A stretch of 58,426 nt of DNA from Geminicoccaceae bacterium (GCA_025062095.1 JANXAZ010000022.1:1-58426); one strand, 5' to 3'. Positions 7,477 through 16,201 are shown, counted from the first letter of the stretch. The notes: a model not told the origin generated them from the letters alone. Numbers and translations: made by a program.

Positions 7477-8792
7477 GGCTCGCCTCCGGCACCGATCGGC
7501 CGGCCGAGGCGGCCTCGCGGGTCGTGGTAACGGAAGAGACGACCTTCGAAGTTGCGAAAAACGAGCTCGTCGCCGTCGCGGCCCACGAGATATTCCGGAA
7601 CGAGGGGAACCTTGCCGCCGCCGCCCGGAAGATCGACGACGAAGTGCGGGATAGCATAACCGGTCGTGTGGCCCCGCAAGCCTTCGAGGAGCTCGATCCC
7701 CTTCTCGACCGGCGTGCGGAAATGCGCCGAGCCGCGGATCGGATCGCACTGGAAAAGGTAGTAGGGCCGCACGCGCAACCGCAAAAGTCCGCAAAAGAGA
7801 GTTTTGAGCGTGACGAGGTCGTCGTTGACTCCCTTGAGCAAGACCGTCTGCGAACCCAGAGGCACGCCGGCGTCGGCGAGCCGATTGCAGGCTTCCTCGA
7901 CTTCTCGGGTGAGCTCCTTGGGATGCGTGGCGTGCAGGCTCAACCAAACCGGCCGGTGCCGGCGCAAGACGCGCACGAGGCCGCGGGTGATCCGCTGCGG
8001 CAAGACCATCGGGACTTTGGTGCCGAGGCGCACGAACTCGACGTGCCGGATCCGTTTGAGCCGTCCCAGGAGCCAGTCGAGCCTGTCGTCGCCCAAGGTG
8101 AGGGGATCGCCCCCGGAAACGAGCACGTCGCGGACGGTGGGCGTCGCTTCGATGTAAGCGAGCGCTCGCTCCCATTGACGATAAGAGAAGCGGTGGTCGC
8201 CGCCCACGTCCCCCACCATGCGCGAGCGCGTGCAATAGCGGCAGTAGGTCGAGCAGAAGGCGGTGGCGAGAAACAACACGCGATCGGGGTAGCGGTGAAC
8301 GAGGCCGGGAACGACCATATGGGCGTCCTCGCCGAGCGGATCCTCGGCCTCGCCCGGGCTCGACAGATATTCTGCACCGACCGGAATGTGGGTCCGACGC
8401 AGAGGCTCGGCGGGATCCTCGCGGTCCATGAGCGCGGCGTAATAGGGCGTGATTCCCACCGGGAGCGCGCCCTCGTGCCGCCGGATCGCCGCCCGCTCGT
8501 CCTCGTCGAGGGTGAAAATACGCTCGAGTTGTGCGAGGCTGCGCAAGCGATTGCGGAGCTGCCAGCGCCAGTCGTCCCATTCGGCGCGCTGGACGTCGGG
8601 AAAGAAGCGTCGTTTGAAAGCCCGCACCTGCGGGCTCATGGGGAAATGCTCGCGGCGACGAGCAGATTCTCCCGAAGAGATCGACACGGTCGCGGAGCGG
8701 GCACCGCCGACGCGGACGAACCCGCGATCGACCGGTGCCGGCTCCTCGGTACTGGGAGGGCGAAGGGACTCTGCGGTTTCCAGATCCGACAT
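7470..8792 (-). CDS. kamA: Lysine 2,3-aminomutase family radical SAM enzyme
   Basis: This 440-residue radical S-adenosylmethionine/PLP enzyme is predicted to convert L-lysine to L-beta-lysine. The 4Fe-4S cysteines are C180, C184 and C187 in CSTYCRYC. The PLP lysine is K394 in PGGGGKVP. The aspartates that hold the lysine side-chain amine in characterised aminomutases are retained in FQCDPIRGSAHFRTP and VVDLPGGGGK, so lysine is the likely substrate rather than glutamate. The ATG at 8792 has GAGGGAG upstream; longer in-frame starts would run into the promoter. It is the first gene of a five-gene overlapping operon driven from about position 8835. The usual partner for acetyl-beta-lysine synthesis (AblB) is not adjacent. 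Confidence 0.9.
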   Translation of the reverse strand: MSDLETAESLRPPSTEEPAPVDRGFVRVGGARSATVSISSGESARRREHFPMSPQVRAFKRRFFPDVQRAEWDDWRWQLRNRLRSLAQLERIFTLDEDERAAIRRHEGALPVGITPYYAALMDREDPAEPLRRTHIPVGAEYLSSPGEAEDPLGEDAHMVVPGLVHRYPDRVLFLATAFCSTYCRYCTRSRMVGDVGGDHRFSYRQWERALAYIEATPTVRDVLVSGGDPLTLGDDRLDWLLGRLKRIRHVEFVRLGTKVPMVLPQRITRGLVRVLRRHRPVWLSLHATHPKELTREVEEACNRLADAGVPLGSQTVLLKGVNDDLVTLKTLFCGLLRLRVRPYYLFQCDPIRGSAHFRTPVEKGIELLEGLRGHTTGYAIPHFVVDLPGGGGKVPLVPEYLVGRDGDELVFRNFEGRLFRYHDPRGRLGRPIGAGGEPC

Positions 8793-9158
8793 GCGGCTCC
8801 CTCGGAACTCGGTCGACGCCACCAAGCGCCGATCCGCCGGGGTTATATAGCTACCAAGAGAACTTGCAAGAGACGACCGACGACACCCCGGGCGAATTCT
8901 GGCACGCGGCAATGGATCGCGAAGGAATATTAGGGAAATCGAGCCGTTACCACCAAAAGCGCCCTGCGGATAAAGAAAATCTCACGCTCGGCCACGACGC
9001 GCGATCGGCAAACCAAGCAAAATCTCTTGAATGATCAGCGTTCTTCCGACCACTCGCACCATCGCGCCGGAAGAGCGCCAATATCCGTCGCGCGCCCAGA
9101 AAAAGATCACGCCGTTGCGAGGCCATTGGGCAAAGTCTTGCGCGCTTCCCGCGCACAC
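8793..9158. other. 366-base intergenic region, locally AT-rich
   Basis: The region lies between the amidohydrolase stop and kamA, both on the minus strand. It has visibly lower GC than its surroundings, especially 8840-9050. It holds the kamA promoter. One minus-strand frame immediately after the amidohydrolase stop (TGAGTG) encodes a possible 58-residue peptide (9158-8982) with a hydrophobic centre, VIFFWARDGYW and TLIIQEILLGLP. Other frames are equally open, so I do not call it a gene. Confidence 0.4.
8842..8870 (-). promoter_or_regulatory. Predicted sigma-70 promoter of the kamA operon
   Basis: On the minus strand, CTTGCA (8870-8865) is followed after exactly 17 bases by TATAAC (8847-8842). 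Transcription would start near 8835, giving a leader of about 40 bases before the kamA ATG. It lies in a locally AT-richer stretch. Confidence 0.5.
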
Positions 9159-9992
9159 TCAGCCGAAGCGATAGAGCCGCGCGGGGTTCTCCACCAGAAT
9201 GCGATGCCGCACTCCCTCGTCCGGCGCCCAATCGAGCAAGAGGTCGAGAAGCGCCGCCTCGTCCTGGGGCGCTCTGCCCGGGTGCGGCCAGTTCGTGGCC
9301 CACAGCATGCGCTCCGGGGCCTGGCGGACGAGGGCTCGGGCGAGAGGAGCCACGTCGTCCCATCCGGGGGGCCCGACCCGCGAGCTCTCGTAAGGGGCCG
9401 AGAGCTTGACATAGGCACCGCGATCGACGAGCCGCTGCAACGCGCGAAAGGCCTCGTGCTCGACCGGGACGGGGTCCATGAAGCGACCGATGTGATCGAT
9501 CACGAGCTGCACGTCGAGCCGCTCGAGCAGATCCAGCCGTTCGGCGAGCAGCCATCCGTTGCACTGCAGCTGCAGATGCCAACCCGCTGCCCGCGCCATC
9601 GCGGCGAGCTCCGGTAGTTGCTCCCAGTGGAAGATCCCGCCCGGCAAGAGAAACACTCTCAACCCCACGGCACCGGCGCGCGCGAGCCGCTCGAGCTCGG
9701 CGTCCCCGGTACCCAGAGGAACGACGACCACGGCGCGAGCGCGTGCTCCGAACTCGGCGACCGCGGCGAGCGTGCAACGGTTGTCGCAGCCGTAGCCCGC
9801 GGGTTGGACGACCACGACCCGCTCGAGCCCCAGCCGAGCCTGGACCGCCCGATATTCGGCCACCGACGCCTCGGGCGGAGCGTTGGGGCTCGTAGGCCAA
9901 AGAGGCCAGCGGTCGTAGGGACCGTAGACATGCATATGGGTATCGGCCGCCCCCGGCGGGCAGCGCAAGCGCGGACGCGGCGCCTCGCTCAT
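9159..9992 (-). CDS. Amidohydrolase of the LigI / 2-pyrone-4,6-dicarboxylate lactonase type
   Basis: This 277-residue TIM-barrel hydrolase belongs to the amidohydrolase-2 group, whose members include 2-pyrone-4,6-dicarboxylate lactonase and related lactonases or decarboxylases. The N-terminal metal-type motif is DTHMHVYGP (about residues 17-25). LVIDHIGRFMDP follows at the sixth strand, and LWATNWPHP near the C-terminus carries the conserved aspartate-region equivalent, here with Asn-Trp-Pro-His. The start ATG at 9992 has GAGGACAG upstream. It stands alone: divergent from the diguanylate cyclase and 366 bases from kamA. The exact substrate is not recognisable; aromatic ring-cleavage products are plausible. 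Confidence 0.8.
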   Translation of the reverse strand: MSEAPRPRLRCPPGAADTHMHVYGPYDRWPLWPTSPNAPPEASVAEYRAVQARLGLERVVVVQPAGYGCDNRCTLAAVAEFGARARAVVVVPLGTGDAELERLARAGAVGLRVFLLPGGIFHWEQLPELAAMARAAGWHLQLQCNGWLLAERLDLLERLDVQLVIDHIGRFMDPVPVEHEAFRALQRLVDRGAYVKLSAPYESSRVGPPGWDDVAPLARALVRQAPERMLWATNWPHPGRAPQDEAALLDLLLDWAPDEGVRHRILVENPARLYRFG

Positions 9993-10139
9993 CGGCTGTC
10001 CTCCCCGCGACGAGACTAACGCGGGTCGCTGCGACCGCACAGTTCCCGACGACGACCGGCGCCCGCGTTCGGCGCGCGATGCTGTCGTGAAAGGTCGGCA
10101 ACGATTCCGCCGTCCTCGCGACACGGTTGCGCCGAGAGA

Positions 10140-10169
10140 TTGTGGTCGGTCGCCCGTTCGCGCTATAGT
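10140..10169 (+). promoter_or_regulatory. Predicted promoter of the diguanylate cyclase gene
   Basis: TTGTGG (10140-10145), an 18-base spacer and TATAGT (10164-10169) lie 34 bases before the cyclase ATG. The -10 element is a near-consensus match; the -35 is weak. Confidence 0.45.
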
Positions 10170-10203
10170 GTCAAAAGAAACGACCCTCGGGCGGGAACGG
10201 TCG

Positions 10204-10965
10204 ATGCTCGTCCGGCGCCGACGCGACGTGGTGCTCGGAGCGGTGATCGCGAGCGGGCTGTCCTCGCTCGTCTCGATGGGCCTTTTCGCCGGCGTAGCCC
10301 ATTGGCGCGGGGACGCGATCGATCCTTTCTGGCTGGCCTTCGCGGGGGCGGCGCCGATCGCCATGGCCGGCCCGACGGTCGCCTATCTCTTGGAGCTCTT
10401 GCGTCGGCTCGCGGGGGCCAAGCTCGAGCTCGAGGAGCTCGCGCGGCGCGACTCGATGACCGGGCTTCTCAATCGCGGCGCTTTCTTCGAGGCGGCCGAG
10501 GCGGCGATTCGCAGGGCACGAGGCAACGGCCGGCCGCTCACTCTGCTCGTCCTGGACGTCGACCATTTCAAGGCCGTCAACGACAGCTACGGGCACGCCG
10601 CCGGCGACGAGGCGTTGCGGCTCATCGCTCGCACGCTGCTCGCCGCCACCCGCCGCTCCGACGTCGTGGGGCGGCTCGGAGGCGAAGAGTTCGGGGTGCT
10701 GCTCGAGGGCGCGGCTCCGGACGAAGCGGCCCTGGTCGCGGATCGGATCCTCTCCGCCGTGCGGTTGTTGGACTTCGAGCAGGGCGGCGAGCGCGTGCCG
10801 CTCAGCGCGAGCGCGGGGCTCGCCGCGCTCGAGCCCGGCCTCGACCTGGACGGTCTCTTCGCGCGGGCGGATGCGGCGCTCTACGCTGCGAAGCGCGCCG
10901 GCCGCGGGCGCGCGCGGCACGCCGATCCGTCGAGCGGCCTTTTCGTCGCGCGCCGGCGCGCCTGA
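10204..10965 (+). CDS. Membrane-bound GGDEF diguanylate cyclase
   Basis: This 253-residue protein has two N-terminal transmembrane segments (about residues 9-30 and 40-65), a short linker, and a C-terminal GGDEF domain making cyclic-di-GMP from two GTP. The active-site motif is GGEEF at residues 159-163, an accepted active variant. LVLDVDHFKAVNDSYGHAAGD supplies the metal aspartate and the substrate-binding Asn and Asp. RxxD-type inhibitory residues are not evident in the expected position. The ATG at 10204 was chosen over an upstream in-frame start at 10087 because the latter would cover the predicted promoter. The gene is followed 27 bases later by pyrF. Confidence 0.88.
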   Translation: MLVRRRRDVVLGAVIASGLSSLVSMGLFAGVAHWRGDAIDPFWLAFAGAAPIAMAGPTVAYLLELLRRLAGAKLELEELARRDSMTGLLNRGAFFEAAEAAIRRARGNGRPLTLLVLDVDHFKAVNDSYGHAAGDEALRLIARTLLAATRRSDVVGRLGGEEFGVLLEGAAPDEAALVADRILSAVRLLDFEQGGERVPLSASAGLAALEPGLDLDGLFARADAALYAAKRAGRGRARHADPSSGLFVARRRA

Positions 10966-10992
10966 GCGGGCGCCTCCGAGGAGCCGAAAGCC

Positions 10993-11715
10993 GTGCCGCT
11001 GCCCGCGGGTTTCTCCAACCCCCTTCTCGTGGCGATCGATCGCCCCGATCTCGCGAGCGCGCTCGCCCTCGCCGAACCGCTTCGCGCGATCGCCGGAGGC
11101 TTCAAGCTCGGCCTCGAGCTCTTCGTCGCCGAAGGCCCGCGCGCGGTCGACGCCTTTTCCCGACTCGGCCCGCCGGTCTTTTTGGACCTCAAGCTCCACG
11201 ACATCCCGAACACCGTCGCAGCCGCCGTGCGCAGCGCCGCGCGCCTGGGTCCGGCCCTTTTGACCCTGCACGCCGCGGGAGGACCCGCGATGCTGCGCGC
11301 GGCGGCCGAGGCGGCGCGCGCCGCCGGATGCGGTCTGCGCCTGCTCGCGGTCACCGTGCTCACGAGCCTCGACCGCGACGACCTCGAGGCGATCGGGGTC
11401 CGGGCCGCGCCCCTCGAGCAGGTCGTCCGGCTCGCCCGGCTCGCGGTCGCGTGCGGGATCGACGGCATCGTCTGTTCCCCCTCGGAGGTCGCCGCCGTCC
11501 GGGGGGCGCTCGGCCCCGCGCCGATCCTGGTCGTGCCCGGGATCCGTCCCGAAGGCGTCGCGACGGCGGATCAGAAACGCACCGCCGATCCGCGCGTGGC
11601 GACCGCCGCCGGCGCCGATCTCTTGGTCGTCGGTCGGCCGATCACCGCCGCAGCCGATCCCCTCGCCGCCGCGCGAGCGATTCTGCGCGAGCTCGGGATC
11701 GCCTCCGGGTCTTGA
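10993..11715 (+). CDS. pyrF: Orotidine 5'-phosphate decarboxylase
   Basis: This cytoplasmic enzyme catalyses the last step of UMP synthesis, decarboxylating OMP. The product has 240 residues and the compact bacterial type-1 form. The catalytic Asp-Lys-Asp array is seen in [13 protein letters not shown] (about residues 61-73). The phosphate-binding end is VVPGIRP followed by [10 protein letters not shown]. The start is GTG at 10993. The gene follows the diguanylate cyclase closely and could share its transcript. In many alphaproteobacteria pyrF is next to dnaJ-related or other housekeeping genes; here its neighbours are unrelated. Confidence 0.93.
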   Translation: MPLPAGFSNPLLVAIDRPDLASALALAEPLRAIAGGFKLGLELFVAEGPRAVDAFSRLGPPVFLDLKLHDIPNTVAAAVRSAARLGPALLTLHAAGGPAMLRAAAEAARAAGCGLRLLAVTVLTSLDRDDLEAIGVRAAPLEQVVRLARLAVACGIDGIVCSPSEVAAVRGALGPAPILVVPGIRPEGVATADQKRTADPRVATAAGADLLVVGRPITAAADPLAAARAILRELGIASGS

Positions 11716-11912
11716 CCCTCGGCCCGCGCCGCTCGGCCTTCCGGGGTCGGAGCCGGTGCCACCTCCGATCCGGTCGTTCGCGCGTGCTTCTCCCGCGCGC
11801 GCTTCGGCGCGGTCGGCCGGGACCGTTCGGAGCCGCGAACCGCGGGCCCGTTCGCCCTCGGCGCGGCGGGTGGAGGGTGGTCGAGCTCGGTGGGCCGCGC
11901 TAGGCTGCACCC

Positions 11913-14642
11913 ATGACGGAAAGGAAGCCGAGGCTCATTCTCGTCGACGGCTCGGGTTATATTTACCGAGCCTTCTTCGCTCTCCCGCCGCTCACGCGTC
12001 CCGACGGCACCCCCGTCAACGCCGTGTTCGGCTTCACCAATATGCTCTGGAAACTGCTCCAAGAGCATCCCGACGAGCCGATCGTCGTCGTCTTCGACGC
12101 CGGCAAGAGGAGCTTCCGCAACGACATCTACGAAGCCTACAAAGCCAACCGGGAAGAAGCCCCGCGCGAGCTCGTCGCTCAGTTCCCGCTCGTGCGCGAG
12201 GCGGCGCGCGCCTTCGGATTGCCCGTGGTCGAACTCGAGGGCTACGAGGCCGACGACGTCATCGCCAGCTTCGCCCGGGCCGCGCGCGAAAAGGGCGAAG
12301 AGGTTCTCATCGTATCCTCCGACAAGGACCTCATGCAGCTCCTGGGCCCCGGCATCGAGATGTGGGACCCCCTCAAACAGAAGCCGATCGACCGCGCCGC
12401 GGTGATCGAGCGCTACGGGGTCCCGCCGGAACGGCTGCGCGATCTCTTGGCGCTCACCGGGGACAGTTCGGACAACGTTCCCGGCGTACCGGGCATCGGT
12501 CCCAAGACGGCCGCACAACTGCTCGAACGTTTCGGCTCGCTCGAGGCGCTGTTGGGCAACCTCGATCGCATCGAACAACCCAAGCGCCGCGAAGCGCTCG
12601 CGCGGCACGCCGCCGACGCCAGGCTCTCCTATCGGCTCGTGGGGCTCGAAGACAGAGTGCCCTTGCCGTTCTCGGTCGAGGAGACCCGCCGCCGCCCCTT
12701 CGATCCGGAAACTCTCTTGGCCTTTTGTCGGGCGAACGGCTTCCGTTCGCTCGTCGGGCGGATCGAAGAGCTCGCCGAGGCCGCCGAGGCGGAGCGCCGC
12801 AAGGCCCGGGCGCAGGCGAGCGAGCGGCGCCGGATCGCCATCACCTCGCTTCCCGCGCTCGAAGCCGTGCTCGAGCGCGCCCGCGAAGTCGGACGATTGG
12901 CGATCGACACCGAGACGACTTCGCTCGACGTGATGAAAGCCGAACTCGTGGGCTTGGCCTTGGCGGTGGACCCGGAGCGGGCCTTTTACGTACCGCTCGC
13001 GCATCGCGACGCTTTCGGGGCGCGGCTTCCGGGCCAGCTCGAGGCGGAGGCGGTCTTCGCGCGCCTGCGCCCGGTGCTCGAAGATCCCTCGGTCCTCAAG
13101 ATCGGACACAATATCAAATACGATCTCACCGTGCTCGCCCGCGCCGGCTGCCCTCGAGTGGCGCCCTTCGACGACACGATGCTCATCTCTTACGTCCTCG
13201 ACGGCGGCCGCCACGGACACGGTCTCGACGAACTCGCCAAGCGCTGGCTCGATCACGACACGATCCCTTACGAGGCGGTGTGCGGCAAGGGCGCCCAACA
13301 GATCGGCTTCGAACGGGTCTCGATCGAGCGCGCGACCGAATACGCGGCCGAGGACGCGGAAGTGACCCTGCGGCTGTGGCTCGCCATGCGTCCGCGGCTC
13401 TTCGAAGAGCGTCTGCTCACCCTTTACGAGCGGATCGAACGGCCGCTGCCGCCGATCATCGCGGCCATGGAACGAGCCGGTGTCAAGGTCGACGGGGCGC
13501 GGCTGCGCGCGCTCTCGAGCGAGTTCGGCCAAGAGATGCAGGACCTCGAGGCACGAGCCGTGCGCCTCGCCGGGCGCCCCTTCAATCTCGGCTCCCCCAA
13601 GCAGCTCGGGGAAGTGTTGTTCGAAGAACTGGGCCTGGGCGGCCCCGGCCGCAAGACGAAAACCGGGGCTTATGCCACGAGCGCCGAAGTCCTCGAAGAG
13701 CTCGCCGCTCAGGGACACGAGCTCCCCAGAGTGATCCTCGAGTGGCGGCAGCTGCAGAAACTCACGCGCACTTATACGGATGCGCTCTTGGAGCAGATCG
13801 ATCCCAAGACCGGGCGCGTGCATACGGCCTATATGCTCGCTGCCACCAATACGGGTCGGCTCTCGTCTTCGGAGCCGAACCTCCAGAACATTCCGATCCG
13901 CACCCCGGAAGGCCGCCGCATCCGCGAAGCCTTCGTCGCCGAACCCGGTCATCTCTTGGTCTCGGCCGACTATTCCCAGATCGAGCTCAGGATCCTGGCG
14001 CACATCGCCGACATCGAGCCCCTCAAACGGGCCTTCGCGGAGAACCTCGACATCCACGCGCTCACGGCCTCGCAGATGTTCAAAGTGCCGATCGCGCAAG
14101 TCAGCCCCGAGCTCAGGCGGTCGGCCAAGACGATCAACTACGGGATCGTTTACGGGATCGGTGCGTACGGCCTTTCGCAACGCCTCGGCATCCCCCAGGC
14201 CGAGGCCAAGGCGTACATCGACCGCTATTTCGAACAGTATCCGGGCATCCGCGATTACATGGAGCGGGCGAAGACGCAAGCCCGGGAGAAGGGTTACGTG
14301 ACGACCCTGTTCGGCCGCCGATGCTGGATCCCGGACATCAACAGCCGCCTCCCCTCGCGGCGGGGCTACGCCGAACGCCAGGCGATCAACGCCCCCATCC
14401 AAGGCACCGCCGCCGACATCATGAAACGGGCGATGATCCGCGTTTTCCGCGCGCTCGAGCGCACGGGCTCGAAGGCGCGGATGCTCCTTCAGGTCCACGA
14501 CGAGTTGCTGTTCGAGGTCCCAGAAGCCGAAGTGCCGGCCCTCAGCGCCCTGGTCAAACGCGTCATGGAAGGGGCCGCCCAGCTCTCGGTGCCTCTCGTG
14601 GTGGAAACCGGTGTGGGCAAGAACTGGGGCGAGGCGCATTGA
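11913..14642 (+). CDS. polA: DNA polymerase I with proofreading
   Basis: This 909-residue protein carries all three classical activities. The 5'-nuclease domain fills about residues 1-290 (YIYRAFFALPPLTRPDG, YEADDVIAS, GDSSDNVPGVPGIGPKTA). The 3'-5' exonuclease domain (about 310-510) is intact, with DTETTSLD at residue 332, HNIKYDLTVL, and YAAEDAEVTL, so proofreading should be active, unlike in some bacterial PolA proteins. The polymerase domain has DYSQIELRILAHI at about residue 686, RRSAKTINYGIVYGIGAYG, and the catalytic QVHDELLFEVP at about residue 860. The enzyme removes primers and fills gaps in replication and repair. The next gene overlaps its end. Confidence 0.97.
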   Translation: MTERKPRLILVDGSGYIYRAFFALPPLTRPDGTPVNAVFGFTNMLWKLLQEHPDEPIVVVFDAGKRSFRNDIYEAYKANREEAPRELVAQFPLVREAARAFGLPVVELEGYEADDVIASFARAAREKGEEVLIVSSDKDLMQLLGPGIEMWDPLKQKPIDRAAVIERYGVPPERLRDLLALTGDSSDNVPGVPGIGPKTAAQLLERFGSLEALLGNLDRIEQPKRREALARHAADARLSYRLVGLEDRVPLPFSVEETRRRPFDPETLLAFCRANGFRSLVGRIEELAEAAEAERRKARAQASERRRIAITSLPALEAVLERAREVGRLAIDTETTSLDVMKAELVGLALAVDPERAFYVPLAHRDAFGARLPGQLEAEAVFARLRPVLEDPSVLKIGHNIKYDLTVLARAGCPRVAPFDDTMLISYVLDGGRHGHGLDELAKRWLDHDTIPYEAVCGKGAQQIGFERVSIERATEYAAEDAEVTLRLWLAMRPRLFEERLLTLYERIERPLPPIIAAMERAGVKVDGARLRALSSEFGQEMQDLEARAVRLAGRPFNLGSPKQLGEVLFEELGLGGPGRKTKTGAYATSAEVLEELAAQGHELPRVILEWRQLQKLTRTYTDALLEQIDPKTGRVHTAYMLAATNTGRLSSSEPNLQNIPIRTPEGRRIREAFVAEPGHLLVSADYSQIELRILAHIADIEPLKRAFAENLDIHALTASQMFKVPIAQVSPELRRSAKTINYGIVYGIGAYGLSQRLGIPQAEAKAYIDRYFEQYPGIRDYMERAKTQAREKGYVTTLFGRRCWIPDINSRLPSRRGYAERQAINAPIQGTAADIMKRAMIRVFRALERTGSKARMLLQVHDELLFEVPEAEVPALSALVKRVMEGAAQLSVPLVVETGVGKNWGEAH

Positions 14643-15129
14643 GCGCGCTCGTGGCGCGGCGGCGCTCCTCGCGTTCGTCGCGATCGCCCGGCTCGCCTTC
14701 GCCGCCGGACCGATCGACATCACCGAGCGCGTCAAGGCCCGCCCCGATCTCGTAGGCAAGCTCGAAGCGGCTTGCGCCCGCTGGTGTCGCGGCAACCGGC
14801 GCGAGGCGGCGCTGCGTCGCGTGACCGCGCTGCCGCTGGGCGGAGATCGGTTCCGGATCGAAGGCGAGGCGAGCCTGCGCAGCCGTCACGTCCAGCTCGT
14901 GCCGGCCGGTCTCGGCGGGCTCTTGGGCCCGGAGGTCACGTTTTTCGATCACACCGTGCTCGTCCGCGGGCGCGGCACGCTCGATGCCGCGAGCTGCCGG
15001 CTCCGGGTCGAGGCGGTGACGCTCGAGGGCGACCGTCTGGGCCTCGGCCGGTTGTTGGAGAGCGCCGTGGGACGCAGCGAGCGGATCGAGCGCTGCCGCG
15101 AACTCTTGCCGAAGAGCAACCGCCCGTGA
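14611..15129 (+). CDS. Exported protein of unknown function after polA
   Basis: This predicted protein of 172 residues has a Sec-type signal peptide: basic start with paired arginines, a hydrophobic core AALLAFVAIARLAFA, and cleavage near residue 32. The mature part contains four cysteines, two of them in CARWC, which may form disulfides. Strand-rich segments such as FRIEGEASLRSRHVQLVP and LLGPEVTFFDHTVLVRG suggest a beta-sheet periplasmic fold. GTG at 14611 is the only reasonable start in this frame and overlaps polA by 32 bases, so translation is probably coupled. I do not recognise the family. A terminator-like hairpin follows at 15259. Confidence 0.6.
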   Translation: MWARTGARRIERARGAAALLAFVAIARLAFAAGPIDITERVKARPDLVGKLEAACARWCRGNRREAALRRVTALPLGGDRFRIEGEASLRSRHVQLVPAGLGGLLGPEVTFFDHTVLVRGRGTLDAASCRLRVEAVTLEGDRLGLGRLLESAVGRSERIERCRELLPKSNRP

Positions 15130-15447
15130 CACCGCCGCGATCGTTGTGCGCGCCCGACTTCGGGCCGCTGGCTTCGATCACTTCCGGCACGTCTCGCGAC
15201 CGCGCGTTCCCGGGCCGCTCGCGACCCCGCACCGGGACGCGATCGGGCGATGTCCGAAGGCGCGCCCGAGGCGCCAGAAATTTTTTTGGACGCGCGGTTC
15301 ATCGGAGATTCGACCCGTGCGGACCGCGAACCGTGGTTCGCGATCACGATGCGCGGTGCGGGGCCGGCGGGCCGCGGGCTCTTGGCCTTTCCCCGACTTC
15401 GTTTCGGTCTATCTTCGATCGCGGGCGGCCGGGACAGGAGGCGTGCG
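15130..15447. other. 318-base gap without a supported gene
   Basis: It separates the exported protein from the intradiol dioxygenase. A frame in phase with the dioxygenase is open from 15250, but the proposed extension has no conserved character and would bury the Tat signal. The region holds a terminator-like hairpin with a T-tract and the dioxygenase's GGAGG ribosome site. Confidence 0.5.
15259..15287 (+). terminator. Probable rho-independent terminator of the polA unit
   Basis: GGCGC (15259-15263) and GCGCC (15271-15275) form a five-pair stem with a seven-base loop. Five bases later comes a run of seven T (15281-15287), which is conspicuous in such GC-rich DNA. Confidence 0.5.
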
Positions 15448-16104
15448 ATGATCCGGACGACCGATGTCGCGCGGCGCGACCTGCTCGGGTTCGGTGCCGC
15501 TACGATGCTTTCGACCCTGCTTCCGAGCGCGTGGGTCTCGGCGGCCGCACCGCTCAGGCCGACCCCGGCTCAGACCGAAGGGCCGTTCTATCCGGTCGTG
15601 CCGCCGGCCGAGCACGACAACGACCTCGTGCGCGTGAGCGGCAGGGCAGTCGAAGCCGTGGGCACGATCCTGCATCTGGAAGGCCGGGTGGTCGATCGCT
15701 GGGGGCGGCCGATCCCGGAGGCGCTCGTCGAGATCTGGCAGTGCGACGCGCACGGGATTTACCGCCATCCGCGCGCACCGCTGCAGGAGATGGCCGATCC
15801 CGGTTTCCAGGGTTACGGCCGAACGCTCGTGGACCGGCAAGGCGGCTACCGCTTCCGGACGATCCGGCCGGTCCCCTACCCCGGCCGCACCCCGCACATC
15901 CACGTCGCCGTGCTCGTGCCGCGCCGCATGCGCTTCGTGACGCAGATGTACGTAGCGGGCGAGCCCTTGAACGAGCGGGACTTCCTCTACCGTGCGTTGC
16001 GCGATCCGGCCGACCGCGCGGCGGTCACGGTTCCGCTTCTCCCCGCCGATGCGATCGAGCCGGGGGCTCTTCGCGCGCGCTTCGATCTGGTGCTCGATCT
16101 GTGA
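15448..16104 (+). CDS. Exported intradiol ring-cleavage dioxygenase-like protein
   Basis: The product has 218 residues and a twin-arginine type leader: ARRDLLGFGAATML followed by a hydrophobic stretch and cleavage near VSAAA. The mature part has the beta-sandwich of intradiol dioxygenases (protocatechuate 3,4-dioxygenase family), which open catechol rings using non-haem Fe(III). The four iron ligands appear complete: tyrosine in HGIYRHP, tyrosine in VPYPGRTP, and the two histidines of PHIHV. The early motif TPAQTEGPFYP is also typical. Periplasmic Tat-exported members are known but poorly characterised. ATG at 15448 follows GGAGG. A P450 gene follows 97 bases later. Confidence 0.88.
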   Translation: MIRTTDVARRDLLGFGAATMLSTLLPSAWVSAAAPLRPTPAQTEGPFYPVVPPAEHDNDLVRVSGRAVEAVGTILHLEGRVVDRWGRPIPEALVEIWQCDAHGIYRHPRAPLQEMADPGFQGYGRTLVDRQGGYRFRTIRPVPYPGRTPHIHVAVLVPRRMRFVTQMYVAGEPLNERDFLYRALRDPADRAAVTVPLLPADAIEPGALRARFDLVLDL

Positions 16105-16201
16105 AGGCTCCGCATCTCCGTCTGCGCTCGCGGTGCGACGATCGTCGGGGGCGAGCGCGAGCACGGGTCGCTCCCGGGGTTCGGACGTGCAGCAGGGATT
16201 G

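Noticed and set aside
7470-8792. Calling the aminomutase EpmB (EF-P beta-lysylation)
   Set aside because: EpmB is shorter (about 340 residues) and pairs with EpmA or EF-P genes, which are absent here; the 440-residue form with retained lysine-binding aspartates fits KamA better.
10087-10203. Longer N-terminus for the diguanylate cyclase starting at 10087
   Set aside because: The extension covers a predicted promoter and has no conserved character.
11571-14795. A 1074-codon open frame on the minus strand opposite polA
   Set aside because: It mirrors the codon structure of polA, has no domain, and polA is unmistakable.
15250-15447. Longer N-terminus for the intradiol dioxygenase starting at 15250
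   Set aside because: It would place 66 unrelated residues before the twin-arginine leader and cover a terminator-like hairpin; the 15448 start has GGAGG.
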